NCBI GenBank assembly: GCA_021778375.1
Contig: JAJYCM010000010.1
Coordinates: forward strand, 1 to 24,365
Length of the DNA stretch: 24,365 nt
Direction: 5' to 3'
Origin: Bacteroidota bacterium
GTDB taxonomy: Bacteria > Bacteroidota > Ignavibacteria > Ignavibacteriales > Ignavibacteriaceae
Shown here: positions 1 through 6,980 of the stretch, piece by piece
How positions within the stretch are numbered: the first letter of the stretch is position 1
How the letters are laid out: every line of letters starts with the position of its first letter
Made by a program: the position numbers and the translations under genes
The notes under the pieces: model-generated
What the model saw: only the letters and a program-made list of their open reading frames with translations
What the model was told of the DNA's origin: nothing
Databases searched by the model: none

Positions 1-434
1 ATTATTATAAGCTTTCATCCGAAATTATAAAAACAGATGCATACGGTACTATAACTAAGTTTGACGAAACCATTCATCTTCATCCTGCTCCAATTTACGA
101 ATTTTTTGCTTGTCTCTTAATTTTTTTCTTTCTTAGATATTTACAAAGAAAAACTACTCCTAGCGAATTAACTTTAGACAGTAACTTAAGCAAGTCAGTT
201 TGGGCAGACGGTAAGATTTTTATGCTTTATCTGTTTCTTGCCGGAATTGAACGCTTATCCATTGAATTCATTAGATTAAATCCTAAATTACTTTTTGGAC
301 TTTCGGAAGCCCAATTAATTTCAATTGTTTTAATTATTATAGGTGCCTTAGGGTTTAATTATTTTTCTGTGAATAAAGATAAAATGGTAAAATTTGTTGC
401 TCCGCCTTTGAAGATTGAATCAAAAAATAAATAA
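1..434 (+). CDS. lgt: Prolipoprotein diacylglyceryl transferase, 3' end only
   Basis: This is the C-terminal end of an integral inner-membrane enzyme that moves diacylglycerol from phosphatidylglycerol to the lipobox cysteine of prolipoproteins. The frame is open from the first base (first whole codon at 3) and ends with TAA at 432-434, so the 5' part lies outside the window. Visible family marks are HPAPIYEF, matching the conserved HPxxLYE stretch of Lgt, and ERLSIEFIR, matching the Lgt segment with the essential arginine. One hydrophobic helix lies right after HPAPIYEF, a second leads into the ERLSIEFIR stretch, and the last is near the C-terminus (SIVLIIIGALGF). The gene sits 45 bp upstream of the rRNA methyltransferase on the same strand. 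The identification is firm from the motifs; start and full length cannot be seen. Confidence 0.88.
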   Translation, partial: YYKLSSEIIKTDAYGTITKFDETIHLHPAPIYEFFACLLIFFFLRYLQRKTTPSELTLDSNLSKSVWADGKIFMLYLFLAGIERLSIEFIRLNPKLLFGLSEAQLISIVLIIIGALGFNYFSVNKDKMVKFVAPPLKIESKNK

Positions 435-479
435 TATGCATTACTCAGAACAGGAATATTAATAATTTAGCATAAATAA

Positions 480-1208
480 ATGAATCTTATAATCGGTCGT
501 AAGCCAGTTCTTGAAGCGATTAACTCTGGAGATGAACTCGAACAAATTTTTATTCTTTATGGGCAGCAAGGTACAATAATAACCGCAATCCGTATTGCAG
601 CAAAGAAAAGGGGAATAAAATGTACAGAGGTTCCGTTTCAAAAATTTAATTCTCTCTCATCGCATCAAAACACACAAGGTATAATTGCCGTTAAATCTGA
701 TCAAAAATATTCTTCGCTTGAAGAGTTGATTTCTTTATCGAGACAAAAACGATACCCACTGTTGCTGATTTTAGATTCTATCCAGGATACTCACAACCTT
801 GGGGCAATACTTCGTTCCGCTGAATGTGCAGGAGTAGATGGAGTTATACTAACAAAGTATAACAGCGCTCCAATTAATGAAACCGTGAATAAAACGTCAG
901 CCGGCGCTATATCTTACCTAAAAATTTGCACCGTAAATAACCTTTCAGTTTCAATTAAGCAGCTAACAGAAAATGGTTTCTGGATTGTTGGTTCATCTTT
1001 AGATAATTCAAAAAATTATAATGAGGTCGACTACAAAATTCCGGTGGCCCTAATTGTCGGAAATGAGGAAAAGGGAATAAGAAAACTTACTGCCGATAAC
1101 TGCGACTTTATTGTTAGCATTCCCATGAATGGGAAAGTCCAATCCTTGAACGTTTCAGTAGCAACAGGAATTTTATTGTTTGAAATCCTTCGCCAAAGAA
1201 ATATTTAA
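480..1208 (+). CDS. rlmB: 23S rRNA (guanosine-2'-O)-methyltransferase, RlmB/TrmH family
   Basis: A 242-residue SpoU/TrmH-type 2'-O-ribose methyltransferase, most likely the RlmB type that methylates G2251 in the 23S rRNA peptidyl-transferase centre using S-adenosylmethionine. It has an N-terminal substrate-binding domain (about residues 3-75) that starts with the typical IIGRKPVLEAI, then the trefoil-knot SPOUT domain. The three family motifs are present: NLGAILRSA (106-114), VGNEEKGIRKL (193-203), and SIPMNGKVQSLNVSVA (213-228) followed by the ending EILRQR. Length fits the family. The ATG has no close Shine-Dalgarno sequence; the nearest AGGA is about 25 bases upstream, in an AT-rich leader. 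It may be cotranscribed with lgt. A tRNA-directed TrmH paralogue is the main alternative; the N-terminal domain favours RlmB. Confidence 0.87.
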   Translation: MNLIIGRKPVLEAINSGDELEQIFILYGQQGTIITAIRIAAKKRGIKCTEVPFQKFNSLSSHQNTQGIIAVKSDQKYSSLEELISLSRQKRYPLLLILDSIQDTHNLGAILRSAECAGVDGVILTKYNSAPINETVNKTSAGAISYLKICTVNNLSVSIKQLTENGFWIVGSSLDNSKNYNEVDYKIPVALIVGNEEKGIRKLTADNCDFIVSIPMNGKVQSLNVSVATGILLFEILRQRNI

Positions 1209-1244
1209 TTCCACATTAAATCACTTCGCATATAGCAATTGAAT

Positions 1245-1277
1245 TTCTTTTTTGGAAATGCTTTTTCCAAAAAAGAA
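1245..1277. repeat. Perfect AT-rich inverted repeat after rlmB
   Basis: Two perfect 14-base arms (1245-1258 and 1264-1277) are separated by the loop TGCTT, 36 bases after the rlmB stop. The stem has only three G-C pairs and no U-tract follows on the plus strand, so it is a poor classical terminator. It could still act as a processing hairpin or a weak transcription end for the lgt-rlmB unit. Confidence 0.5.
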
Positions 1278-1410
1278 GAAAACAGTTCAACCTTAAATAA
1301 TTCCGTTTCAAATCTTAATTAAAAATCGAATTTTCCAACTTTTTTTGTGGCACTTAATATGAATAGTGACATTTAACAAAAAGAGGAAAAAATGCACTAT
1401 AAATATCAGC

Positions 1411-1572
1411 GGAACCAGAATGAGTTCGTCAATCGCAAAAAGAATTGTCGATCCTTAATCGAGTAATATAGAAGTAATTACAGAATATTCTCCCGGTTCA
1501 AACTTCAAAATATTCTTGCCTGCTAACAGTAAGAATAAATTCTGGTCAAAGGAAGGGAAAAAATTCAATTAA
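1411..1572 (+). pseudogene. Decayed 3' fragment of a sensor histidine kinase ATPase domain
   Basis: Reading the frame from 1411 gives GTRMSSSIAKRIVDP, a stop (TAA at 1456-1458), then SSNIEVITEYSPGSNFKIFL and PA plus a short tail ending in TAA at 1570-1572. This aligns residue by residue with the end of HATPase_c domains, whose usual form is GTGLGLSIAKRIVE(x)HGGNIEV...GSxFxIxLP. The G2-box glycines are lost (GTGLGL became GTRMSS) and the HGG is replaced by stop-Ser-Ser. The rest of the kinase is not recognisable upstream, so this is a genomic fossil. It lies just upstream of the response regulator and may be the former partner kinase or an unrelated neighbour. The frame match is seen directly; the history is inferred. 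Confidence 0.72.
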
Positions 1573-1610
1573 ATAAGTATAAAAATAAATCAATAAAAAA
1601 AGGATACACC

Positions 1611-1994
1611 ATGGCTTTAATTGCAATAATCGATGATGACCCTGATATACTTGATGCCAGCAGTTTGGTGCTAAACTCCCGAGGCTTTAAAGTAATTACA
1701 GCGTTAAATCCTGATGACGGTTATAAGATCGTCAAGGAAAATAAACCGGACTTAATCATTCTTGATGTAATGATGAATGAGCCAGATGATGGTTTCTACC
1801 TTGCTCAAAAATTCAGGAAAGAAAAAATCTTAACCCCAATAATTATGTATACCTCTGTATCAAAATCTTTCGGAATGGATTTTGGGGTAAACGAATTAGT
1901 TCCGGTAAATGAATTTGTTGAAAAACCGATTTCACCGGACCAACTAATCGAAAAAGTAGAGGCGCTTTTGTCTAGCAAGGAAGGGATGAGCTAA
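1611..1994 (+). CDS. Single-domain response regulator linked to the hydrogenase
   Basis: A 127-residue protein that is a receiver domain and nothing else. The acidic pocket is D8-D9-D10, the phosphoacceptor is D52 in the segment LIILDVMM, the switch threonine is T81 in IIMYTS, and the conserved lysine is K105 in EKP. There is no DNA-binding or enzymatic output domain, so a phosphorylated form would have to act by binding another protein. The start has a good ribosome site (AAAAGGATACACC before ATG). Its stop directly abuts the ATG of the NuoE-like gene. Receiver-only proteins with this DGFxLAxxxR...VxEFxEKPI layout are, from memory, common beside NAD-linked [FeFe] hydrogenase genes. The kinase at 5607-6980 in the same unit is the obvious candidate partner; that pairing is inferred. 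Confidence 0.9.
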   Translation: MALIAIIDDDPDILDASSLVLNSRGFKVITALNPDDGYKIVKENKPDLIILDVMMNEPDDGFYLAQKFRKEKILTPIIMYTSVSKSFGMDFGVNELVPVNEFVEKPISPDQLIEKVEALLSSKEGMS

Positions 1995-2468
1995 ATGTTA
2001 GTCGTTGAAAAAAATAATTTGTCTTACGAAATAGAAAGAATGGTAAAAGAATACGGAAGTGACCGTCAGTCCCTACTTCAAATTCTTCAAGCAGTTCAAA
2101 AAAAATATAAACACATTTCCGATTTTGCGCAACAGGAAATCGCCAGAATGATGAATATTCATCCGGTTGAAGTTTATAGCGTTATCAGTTTTTATTCATT
2201 CCTTTCTACGGAACCTAAAGGAAGAAATATTGTCCGTCTCTGCAAAACTATTGCCTGCGATATGGCTGGAAAAGATGCTGTTGAAACTGCTGTAAAGAGA
2301 GAACTTGGAATTTCATTTGGTGAAACTACAATTGATCAGCGGGTTTCTCTTGAATATACTAACTGCCTTGGTATGTGTGATGAAGGTCCAGCTATGCTTA
2401 TTAATGAGAAAGTATATACTCACCTCAATCCTGAAATGGCAGTTAATATCTTAAATGAAATAAAGTAG
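1995..2468 (+). CDS. NuoE-like [2Fe-2S] subunit of NAD-linked [FeFe] hydrogenase
   Basis: A 157-residue thioredoxin-fold [2Fe-2S] protein of the NuoE/HydC/HndA family. The N-terminal helical part (about 1-70) contains the familiar LLQILQAVQKKYKHIS and a VYSVISFYSFL stretch. The four cluster ligands are C83 and C88 (CX4C, in LCKTIACDM) and C124 and C128 (CX3C, in NCLGMCDEGP). In the assembled cytoplasmic enzyme this cluster sits next to the FMN of the NuoF-like subunit. The gene starts at the base after the upstream stop and is 8 bases from the next gene, so it is clearly cotranscribed. The neighbours show that it belongs to a hydrogenase rather than to complex I: no other nuo gene is present and hydA follows. 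Confidence 0.93.
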   Translation: MLVVEKNNLSYEIERMVKEYGSDRQSLLQILQAVQKKYKHISDFAQQEIARMMNIHPVEVYSVISFYSFLSTEPKGRNIVRLCKTIACDMAGKDAVETAVKRELGISFGETTIDQRVSLEYTNCLGMCDEGPAMLINEKVYTHLNPEMAVNILNEIK

Positions 2469-2476
2469 GTGAAATA

Positions 2477-3700
2477 ATGGAAACAACTTTAAAAACGAGC
2501 AAGAAAAGAACTGGCCCAGTTTTATTTTCGAATTACCAACAAGCCTATGGTATTAAAAAAGCCATAGAGCTCGGTAGAGAAAATATTCTTTTAGAACTAA
2601 AAGATTCCGGCTTGAAAGGAAGAGGAGGTGCGGGGTTTTCTACAGCCACAAAATGGATGTTGAGCGCTGCTGCTAATGCTGAAAAAAAATTCATTGTTTG
2701 TAACGCTGATGAAGGTGAACCAGGTACATTTAAGGATAGAGTCCTTTTGCTGGAATATCCAGAACTTGTTTTTGACGGAATGGTCATCGCCGGATTTACC
2801 ATTGGCGCAAAGATAGGTATAGTATATCTTAGAGGAGAATATGAGTACATGCTTCCTTTACTTGAAGGATTTTTGAATAATATGAAGGAAGAAAATCTTC
2901 TTGGAAAAAATATCTTAGAAAAAGAAGGATTTGATTTTGATATTAATATTAGACTTGGTTCAGGAGCTTATGTTTGCGGTGAGGAAACTGCTTTAATTGA
3001 ATCACTTGAAGGTTATAGAGGCGAACCGCGAAACCGCCCTCCTTTTCCGGTAAACACCGGTTATCTTGGCTATCCAACCGTTGTCAATAATGTTGAAACA
3101 CTAGCATCTATTCCTCATATTATTTATAAAGGAGGAGAATGGTTTAAGAAAAATGGTACTGATAAATCTAAAGGCTCTAAACTTTTTTCTGTCTCCGGCG
3201 ATTGCGGGAAACCAGGTGTCTACGAACTTCAGTGGGGAACTAAGATAAATGAGTTACTTGAAATAGTTGAAGCGAAAAATTGTAAAGCTGTTCAAGTTGG
3301 AGGAGCTTCGGGTGTTTGCTTGCCAAAGTCTCAATTTAACCGGAGTCTTGCCTATGAAGACGCTGCCACAGGTGGGTCAATTATTATTTTTGATGAAAAC
3401 AGAAATATGTTAAAAATTCTAATAAATTTCATGGAATTTTTTGTAGAAGAATCTTGCGGCCAATGTACTCCTTGCAGGGTCGGAAATACTAAATTGCTCG
3501 AAGGTGTAAAAAATATTGAGAAAGACGAATATACTTTCTCATATATTAATAAACTGAAGGAACTTGGCAAAACAATGCAAGCTGCATCTAAATGCGGACT
3601 GGGGCAGTCAAGTCCGAATTCGTTTATTTCAATCTTGGATAATTTCAAAGAAGAAATATTCTATTCAAACAGTAAAGGAATTAAAAATGTTAAAGCGTGA
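2477..3700 (+). CDS. NuoF-like FMN/NAD(H)-binding subunit of [FeFe] hydrogenase (HydB type, short form)
   Basis: A 407-residue flavoprotein that exchanges electrons with NAD(H). The glycine-rich site is GLKGRGGAGFSTATKW (45-60), the FMN region is CNADEGEPGTFKDR (75-88), followed by GAYVCGEETALIESLEG (163-179). The N3-type [4Fe-4S] ligands are C327, C330 and C333 (ESCGQCTPCRVG) plus C373. It lacks both the N-terminal thioredoxin-like [2Fe-2S] domain and the C-terminal two-[4Fe-4S] ferredoxin domain found in the HydB subunits of well-studied electron-bifurcating hydrogenases. It is therefore the size of a bare NuoF, not a roughly 600-residue HydB. It has a close ribosome site (TAGGTGAAATA before ATG) and its 3' end overlaps hydA by 14 bases, which suggests translational coupling. 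Confidence 0.93.
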   Translation: METTLKTSKKRTGPVLFSNYQQAYGIKKAIELGRENILLELKDSGLKGRGGAGFSTATKWMLSAAANAEKKFIVCNADEGEPGTFKDRVLLLEYPELVFDGMVIAGFTIGAKIGIVYLRGEYEYMLPLLEGFLNNMKEENLLGKNILEKEGFDFDINIRLGSGAYVCGEETALIESLEGYRGEPRNRPPFPVNTGYLGYPTVVNNVETLASIPHIIYKGGEWFKKNGTDKSKGSKLFSVSGDCGKPGVYELQWGTKINELLEIVEAKNCKAVQVGGASGVCLPKSQFNRSLAYEDAATGGSIIIFDENRNMLKILINFMEFFVEESCGQCTPCRVGNTKLLEGVKNIEKDEYTFSYINKLKELGKTMQAASKCGLGQSSPNSFISILDNFKEEIFYSNSKGIKNVKA

Positions 3701-5564
3701 AAATATTCGAATACCGGTTAGCCAACAGGCTTTAGTTATTGAAAAACCTATTGATATAACTACCATAGGCGGAACAGTCACAATTCAAATCAATGAAAAA
3801 AAAGTTTTCGTTCCTTTTGGCACAACAATTTTGGATGCTTGCAAAGAAAATCAAATTCATATACCGACACTTTGTCATCACCCGGATTTATGCATTGCCG
3901 GTGTTTGCAGAATATGCGTTGTTGAAGTTGAAGGATTGAGAACACTTCAAACATCATGTTCATTCCCCGTTACTTCACCGATAAAAATTCATACATCAAC
4001 AGAAAAAGTAAGAAAAGCAAGGCGGCATATTATCGATTTACTTCTGAGCGAACATTACGGTGAATGTTATTCTTGCTTTAGAAATGGAAATTGCGAGCTG
4101 CAATCTCTTGCAAAAGAATACGGTGTTGATGGTTATTCGTTTGGACATATTTTAGAACCGAAGTATAAAGTTGATAAATCTTCTGCAGCGGTTATTAGAG
4201 ATATGAACAAATGCATCTTGTGCAAGCGTTGTGTAAGAACTTGTATTGACCTTCAAGAAGTAGGAGTTTTAGAAGCTATTAACAGAGGGCACGAAACTCA
4301 TGTCGGAACATTCCTTGATAAACCGCTTGCTGATGTGATTTGCATAAACTGCGGTCAGTGTATTAATAGATGTCCAACTGCTGCTCTTCGTGCAAATGAT
4401 CCTTCAGATGAAATTTGGAATGCTATTGACGATCCCCAAAAACATGTTGTAATCCAAACCGCTCCTTCACCTCGTGCAGCAATTGGAGAGGAATTTGGAA
4501 TCGAGCCCGGACATTCATTTACCGGTGAGTTAAACACAGCTTTAAGAAGAATTGGTTTCGACAAAGTATTTGATACAAACTTTACTGCCGATTTAACTAT
4601 AATGGAAGAAGGAACGGAGCTTTTAAGACGATTGAAAAAAGCTGTGGTTGAAAAAGATAGTTCCGTAAGGCTTCCCCAGTTTACGTCATGTTCGCCCGGA
4701 TGGATAAAGTTTATCGAACATTTTTATCCTGAATATTTGGATTATCTTTCATCTGCAAAATCTCCGCAACAGATGTTTGGAGCTGTGATAAAAACTTTTT
4801 ATGCAAAGGAAAGCAAAATTGATCCGGCTGATATAATTACTGTTGCATTGATGCCTTGTGCCGCAAAAAAATTTGAATGTAACCGTCCCGAAATGAACGC
4901 CTCCGGTTTCAAAGATGTTGATTACGGATTGACTACAAGAGAAATGGCAAAGATGATTCGCGAAGCAGGGATCCATCTCCCTGAAATGCCTAAGTCGAAT
5001 TTTGACGAACCTTTTGGTAACGCTTCCGGTGCAGGACTAATTTTTGGAGCAACCGGTGGTGTAATGGAAGCGGCTTTAAGGACAGTTTATGAACTTGTTA
5101 CCGGCAGGGAAGTACCATTTGAAAATCTTCGCATTGAATCATGCCGTGGTTTTGAAGGAATAAAGCAGGCTTCTATAAAATTGGAAAATTGCGTTGAAAG
5201 CAATAACTTTTTAGAGGGGGTAGAGTTAAAATTTATAGTTGCGCACGGAACAGCAAATGCAAAGAAAGTTATGGAGATGTTACAGCGCGGTGAATTGAGC
5301 GATGTTCACTTTGTAGAAATTATGGCATGTCCCGGCGGTTGTCTTGGCGGCGGCGGACAGCCAATTCCTACATCCGAAGAAATCAGAAGAAAAAGAGCGC
5401 AAGCAATTTATGAAGAAGAGGAGGGTTTGCCGGTTAGAAAATCGCACGAGAATGTTCACATAAAATACATTTATGAAAATTTCTTGACCGATGGACCGTG
5501 TGGAGAGCTTTCTCATAAACTTCTTCACACTCATTATACTAAAAGAGGTAAATATATTTCATGA
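3687..5564 (+). CDS. hydA: Catalytic subunit of NAD-linked [FeFe] hydrogenase
   Basis: A 625-residue H2-evolving or H2-oxidising subunit. Domains in order: [2Fe-2S] ferredoxin (about 30-105; C63, C74, C77, C91); His-Cys [4Fe-4S] (H123, C127, C130, C136); two-cluster ferredoxin (C176/C179/C182/C186 and C219/C222/C225/C229); the H-cluster domain (about 252-560); and a small-subunit-like tail with RKSHEN (584-589). H-cluster motifs are L1 TSCSPGW (333-339), L2 MPCAAKK (389-395) and L3 EIMACPGGCLGGGGQP (544-559), with C391, C548 and C552 as ligands. L1 differs from the usual TSCCPxW: the second cysteine is serine. The frame is open from 3564, but ATG 3687 has the ribosome site AAAGGAATTAAAA and gives only a 14-base overlap with the NuoF-like gene. 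The HydEFG maturation genes are not in the window. Confidence 0.95.
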   Translation: MLKRENIRIPVSQQALVIEKPIDITTIGGTVTIQINEKKVFVPFGTTILDACKENQIHIPTLCHHPDLCIAGVCRICVVEVEGLRTLQTSCSFPVTSPIKIHTSTEKVRKARRHIIDLLLSEHYGECYSCFRNGNCELQSLAKEYGVDGYSFGHILEPKYKVDKSSAAVIRDMNKCILCKRCVRTCIDLQEVGVLEAINRGHETHVGTFLDKPLADVICINCGQCINRCPTAALRANDPSDEIWNAIDDPQKHVVIQTAPSPRAAIGEEFGIEPGHSFTGELNTALRRIGFDKVFDTNFTADLTIMEEGTELLRRLKKAVVEKDSSVRLPQFTSCSPGWIKFIEHFYPEYLDYLSSAKSPQQMFGAVIKTFYAKESKIDPADIITVALMPCAAKKFECNRPEMNASGFKDVDYGLTTREMAKMIREAGIHLPEMPKSNFDEPFGNASGAGLIFGATGGVMEAALRTVYELVTGREVPFENLRIESCRGFEGIKQASIKLENCVESNNFLEGVELKFIVAHGTANAKKVMEMLQRGELSDVHFVEIMACPGGCLGGGGQPIPTSEEIRRKRAQAIYEEEEGLPVRKSHENVHIKYIYENFLTDGPCGELSHKLLHTHYTKRGKYIS

Positions 5565-5606
5565 TTCTTTAATAGATTAACATACGTTTAAAAAATTAGG
5601 AGAAGC

Positions 5607-6980
5607 ATGATCAACTTAATTCCCGCATGGGCTCAACATTTTGATGCATTCTGGGATGCGATTCAGAGGCGCAACCTCTGGTTTATTAAATTGCGTTATG
5701 GCGCGGTAATCATGCTTCTCTTGTTTTTATTTCTCGCTGAGTTCTCGCTTGGCTTAAAATTTTCTAATACTCAGAGTACAGCGCTGATAGTAATCACTAT
5801 TATGATCCAAGTTTATAATTTGATACTTCATCTCAAAATAAAATCAATAAAGTGTGACCCTGAAAAATTTAATCCCCTCCATTTTTCCTTAGTCCAAATG
5901 TTTCTTGATTTGATTGCTCTTGGATTGATAGTCTACTATACAGGCGGGATCGAAACACCCCTTTTCATGCTCTTCATTTTTCATATGATTATCGGAAGTC
6001 TAATTCTTCCTGGCTTCATTATTAACTCGATAGCTGTTGCAGTAATTTTCTATTTTATTGCTTTAACTTTTGGTGAATATTTTGGCTTAATTCAGCATCA
6101 GGCAATAATCGGATTTTTGAAAGTACCCCTTTACAATAACTTAAAGTTTGTAATAGTTTATGATGCTATTTTTTCATTCGTCATGATTATGAGTGTCGTT
6201 CTTGCAAACACAATTGCAAACCAATTATATAAAATGGAACAGCAGTTAGTTGAGTCGATAGATAAATTAAATCTTGCCGAGGTGGAAAAACAAAATTATG
6301 TAATAGGTTTAGTACACGAAATTAAATCACCTCTGGTAGCGGTTCATTCCTATCTTGATGTAATTTTACAAAAATTTCTTGGCCCAGTAGATAAAAAAGT
6401 AGAGGAAAAATTAATTCGTGCACGTGCCCGCTCTGATGAAGCGATAAATATGGTCAACGATGTTTTAAAAGTATCGAAACTTCGTTTATTGGATGAAATT
6501 TCGGTTGGAAAAATTGAGATTAAAAAATTAGTTCAGTCTTTAATAAATAATTTTCAAGATGCGATTAACTTTAAAAATATTAGACTAGATTTTTTAGACA
6601 ATAGGAAATTGTTTTCGGAAATTACTGGAGATAAATTCCTTTTGGAAATTGCATTTTCTAACTTGCTTAGTAATGCGATAAAATATGTAAGTCAAAATGG
6701 AAAAATCCAAATTATACTTTCCAATAATAATTCCGGAATAAAATTAGAATTTTGTGATGACGGAATAGGTATTCCCAGAAATGAACTTCCGAAAATCTTT
6801 AATGATTTTTTTCGTGCTTCAAATATAAAAAGTAAAAATTATGAGGGAAGCGGGCTTGGTCTATCGGTAGTGAAACATGTAATTGAAAGGCACGGCGGTA
6901 AAATTGAAGCAATTAGTCCATCAAGATTAGGAAATAAAAATAACCCGGGCTCATCATTTTTTATATTCTTACCGGCTTAA
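5607..6980 (+). CDS. Membrane-bound sensor histidine kinase with a RegB-like quinone-site motif
   Basis: A 457-residue kinase. The N-terminal half carries about six hydrophobic segments (roughly 32-50, 57-76, 93-112, 118-136, 138-158, 181-203). A short coiled linker leads to the dimerisation domain with the phospho-accepting histidine H237 in HEIKSP. The ATPase domain has an N box (NLLSNAIKY, 352-360), DDGIGIP (384-390), an F box (FFRAS) and GSGLGLS (414-420). Between hydrophobic segments 3 and 4 is YTGGIETPLF (111-120), resembling the ubiquinone-binding GGxxNPF heptapeptide of RegB/PrrB redox kinases. RegB's regulatory cytoplasmic cysteine has no counterpart near the H box; only C83 and C383 exist. 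A strong ribosome site (AGGAGA) precedes the ATG, 42 bases after hydA. I infer a quinone- or redox-responsive kinase working with the receiver protein at 1611. Confidence 0.88.
   Translation: MINLIPAWAQHFDAFWDAIQRRNLWFIKLRYGAVIMLLLFLFLAEFSLGLKFSNTQSTALIVITIMIQVYNLILHLKIKSIKCDPEKFNPLHFSLVQMFLDLIALGLIVYYTGGIETPLFMLFIFHMIIGSLILPGFIINSIAVAVIFYFIALTFGEYFGLIQHQAIIGFLKVPLYNNLKFVIVYDAIFSFVMIMSVVLANTIANQLYKMEQQLVESIDKLNLAEVEKQNYVIGLVHEIKSPLVAVHSYLDVILQKFLGPVDKKVEEKLIRARARSDEAINMVNDVLKVSKLRLLDEISVGKIEIKKLVQSLINNFQDAINFKNIRLDFLDNRKLFSEITGDKFLLEIAFSNLLSNAIKYVSQNGKIQIILSNNNSGIKLEFCDDGIGIPRNELPKIFNDFFRASNIKSKNYEGSGLGLSVVKHVIERHGGKIEAISPSRLGNKNNPGSSFFIFLPA

Noticed and set aside
3564..3686. Longer N-terminus for hydA starting at 3564
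   Set aside because: It would overlap the NuoF-like gene by 137 bases, adds no recognisable domain and lacks a ribosome site. ATG 3687 has one.
1995..5564. Reading these genes as part of NADH dehydrogenase complex I (NuoE-F-G)
   Set aside because: The third gene has the L1, L2 and L3 motifs of the H-cluster, which NuoG lacks, and no other nuo genes are adjacent.
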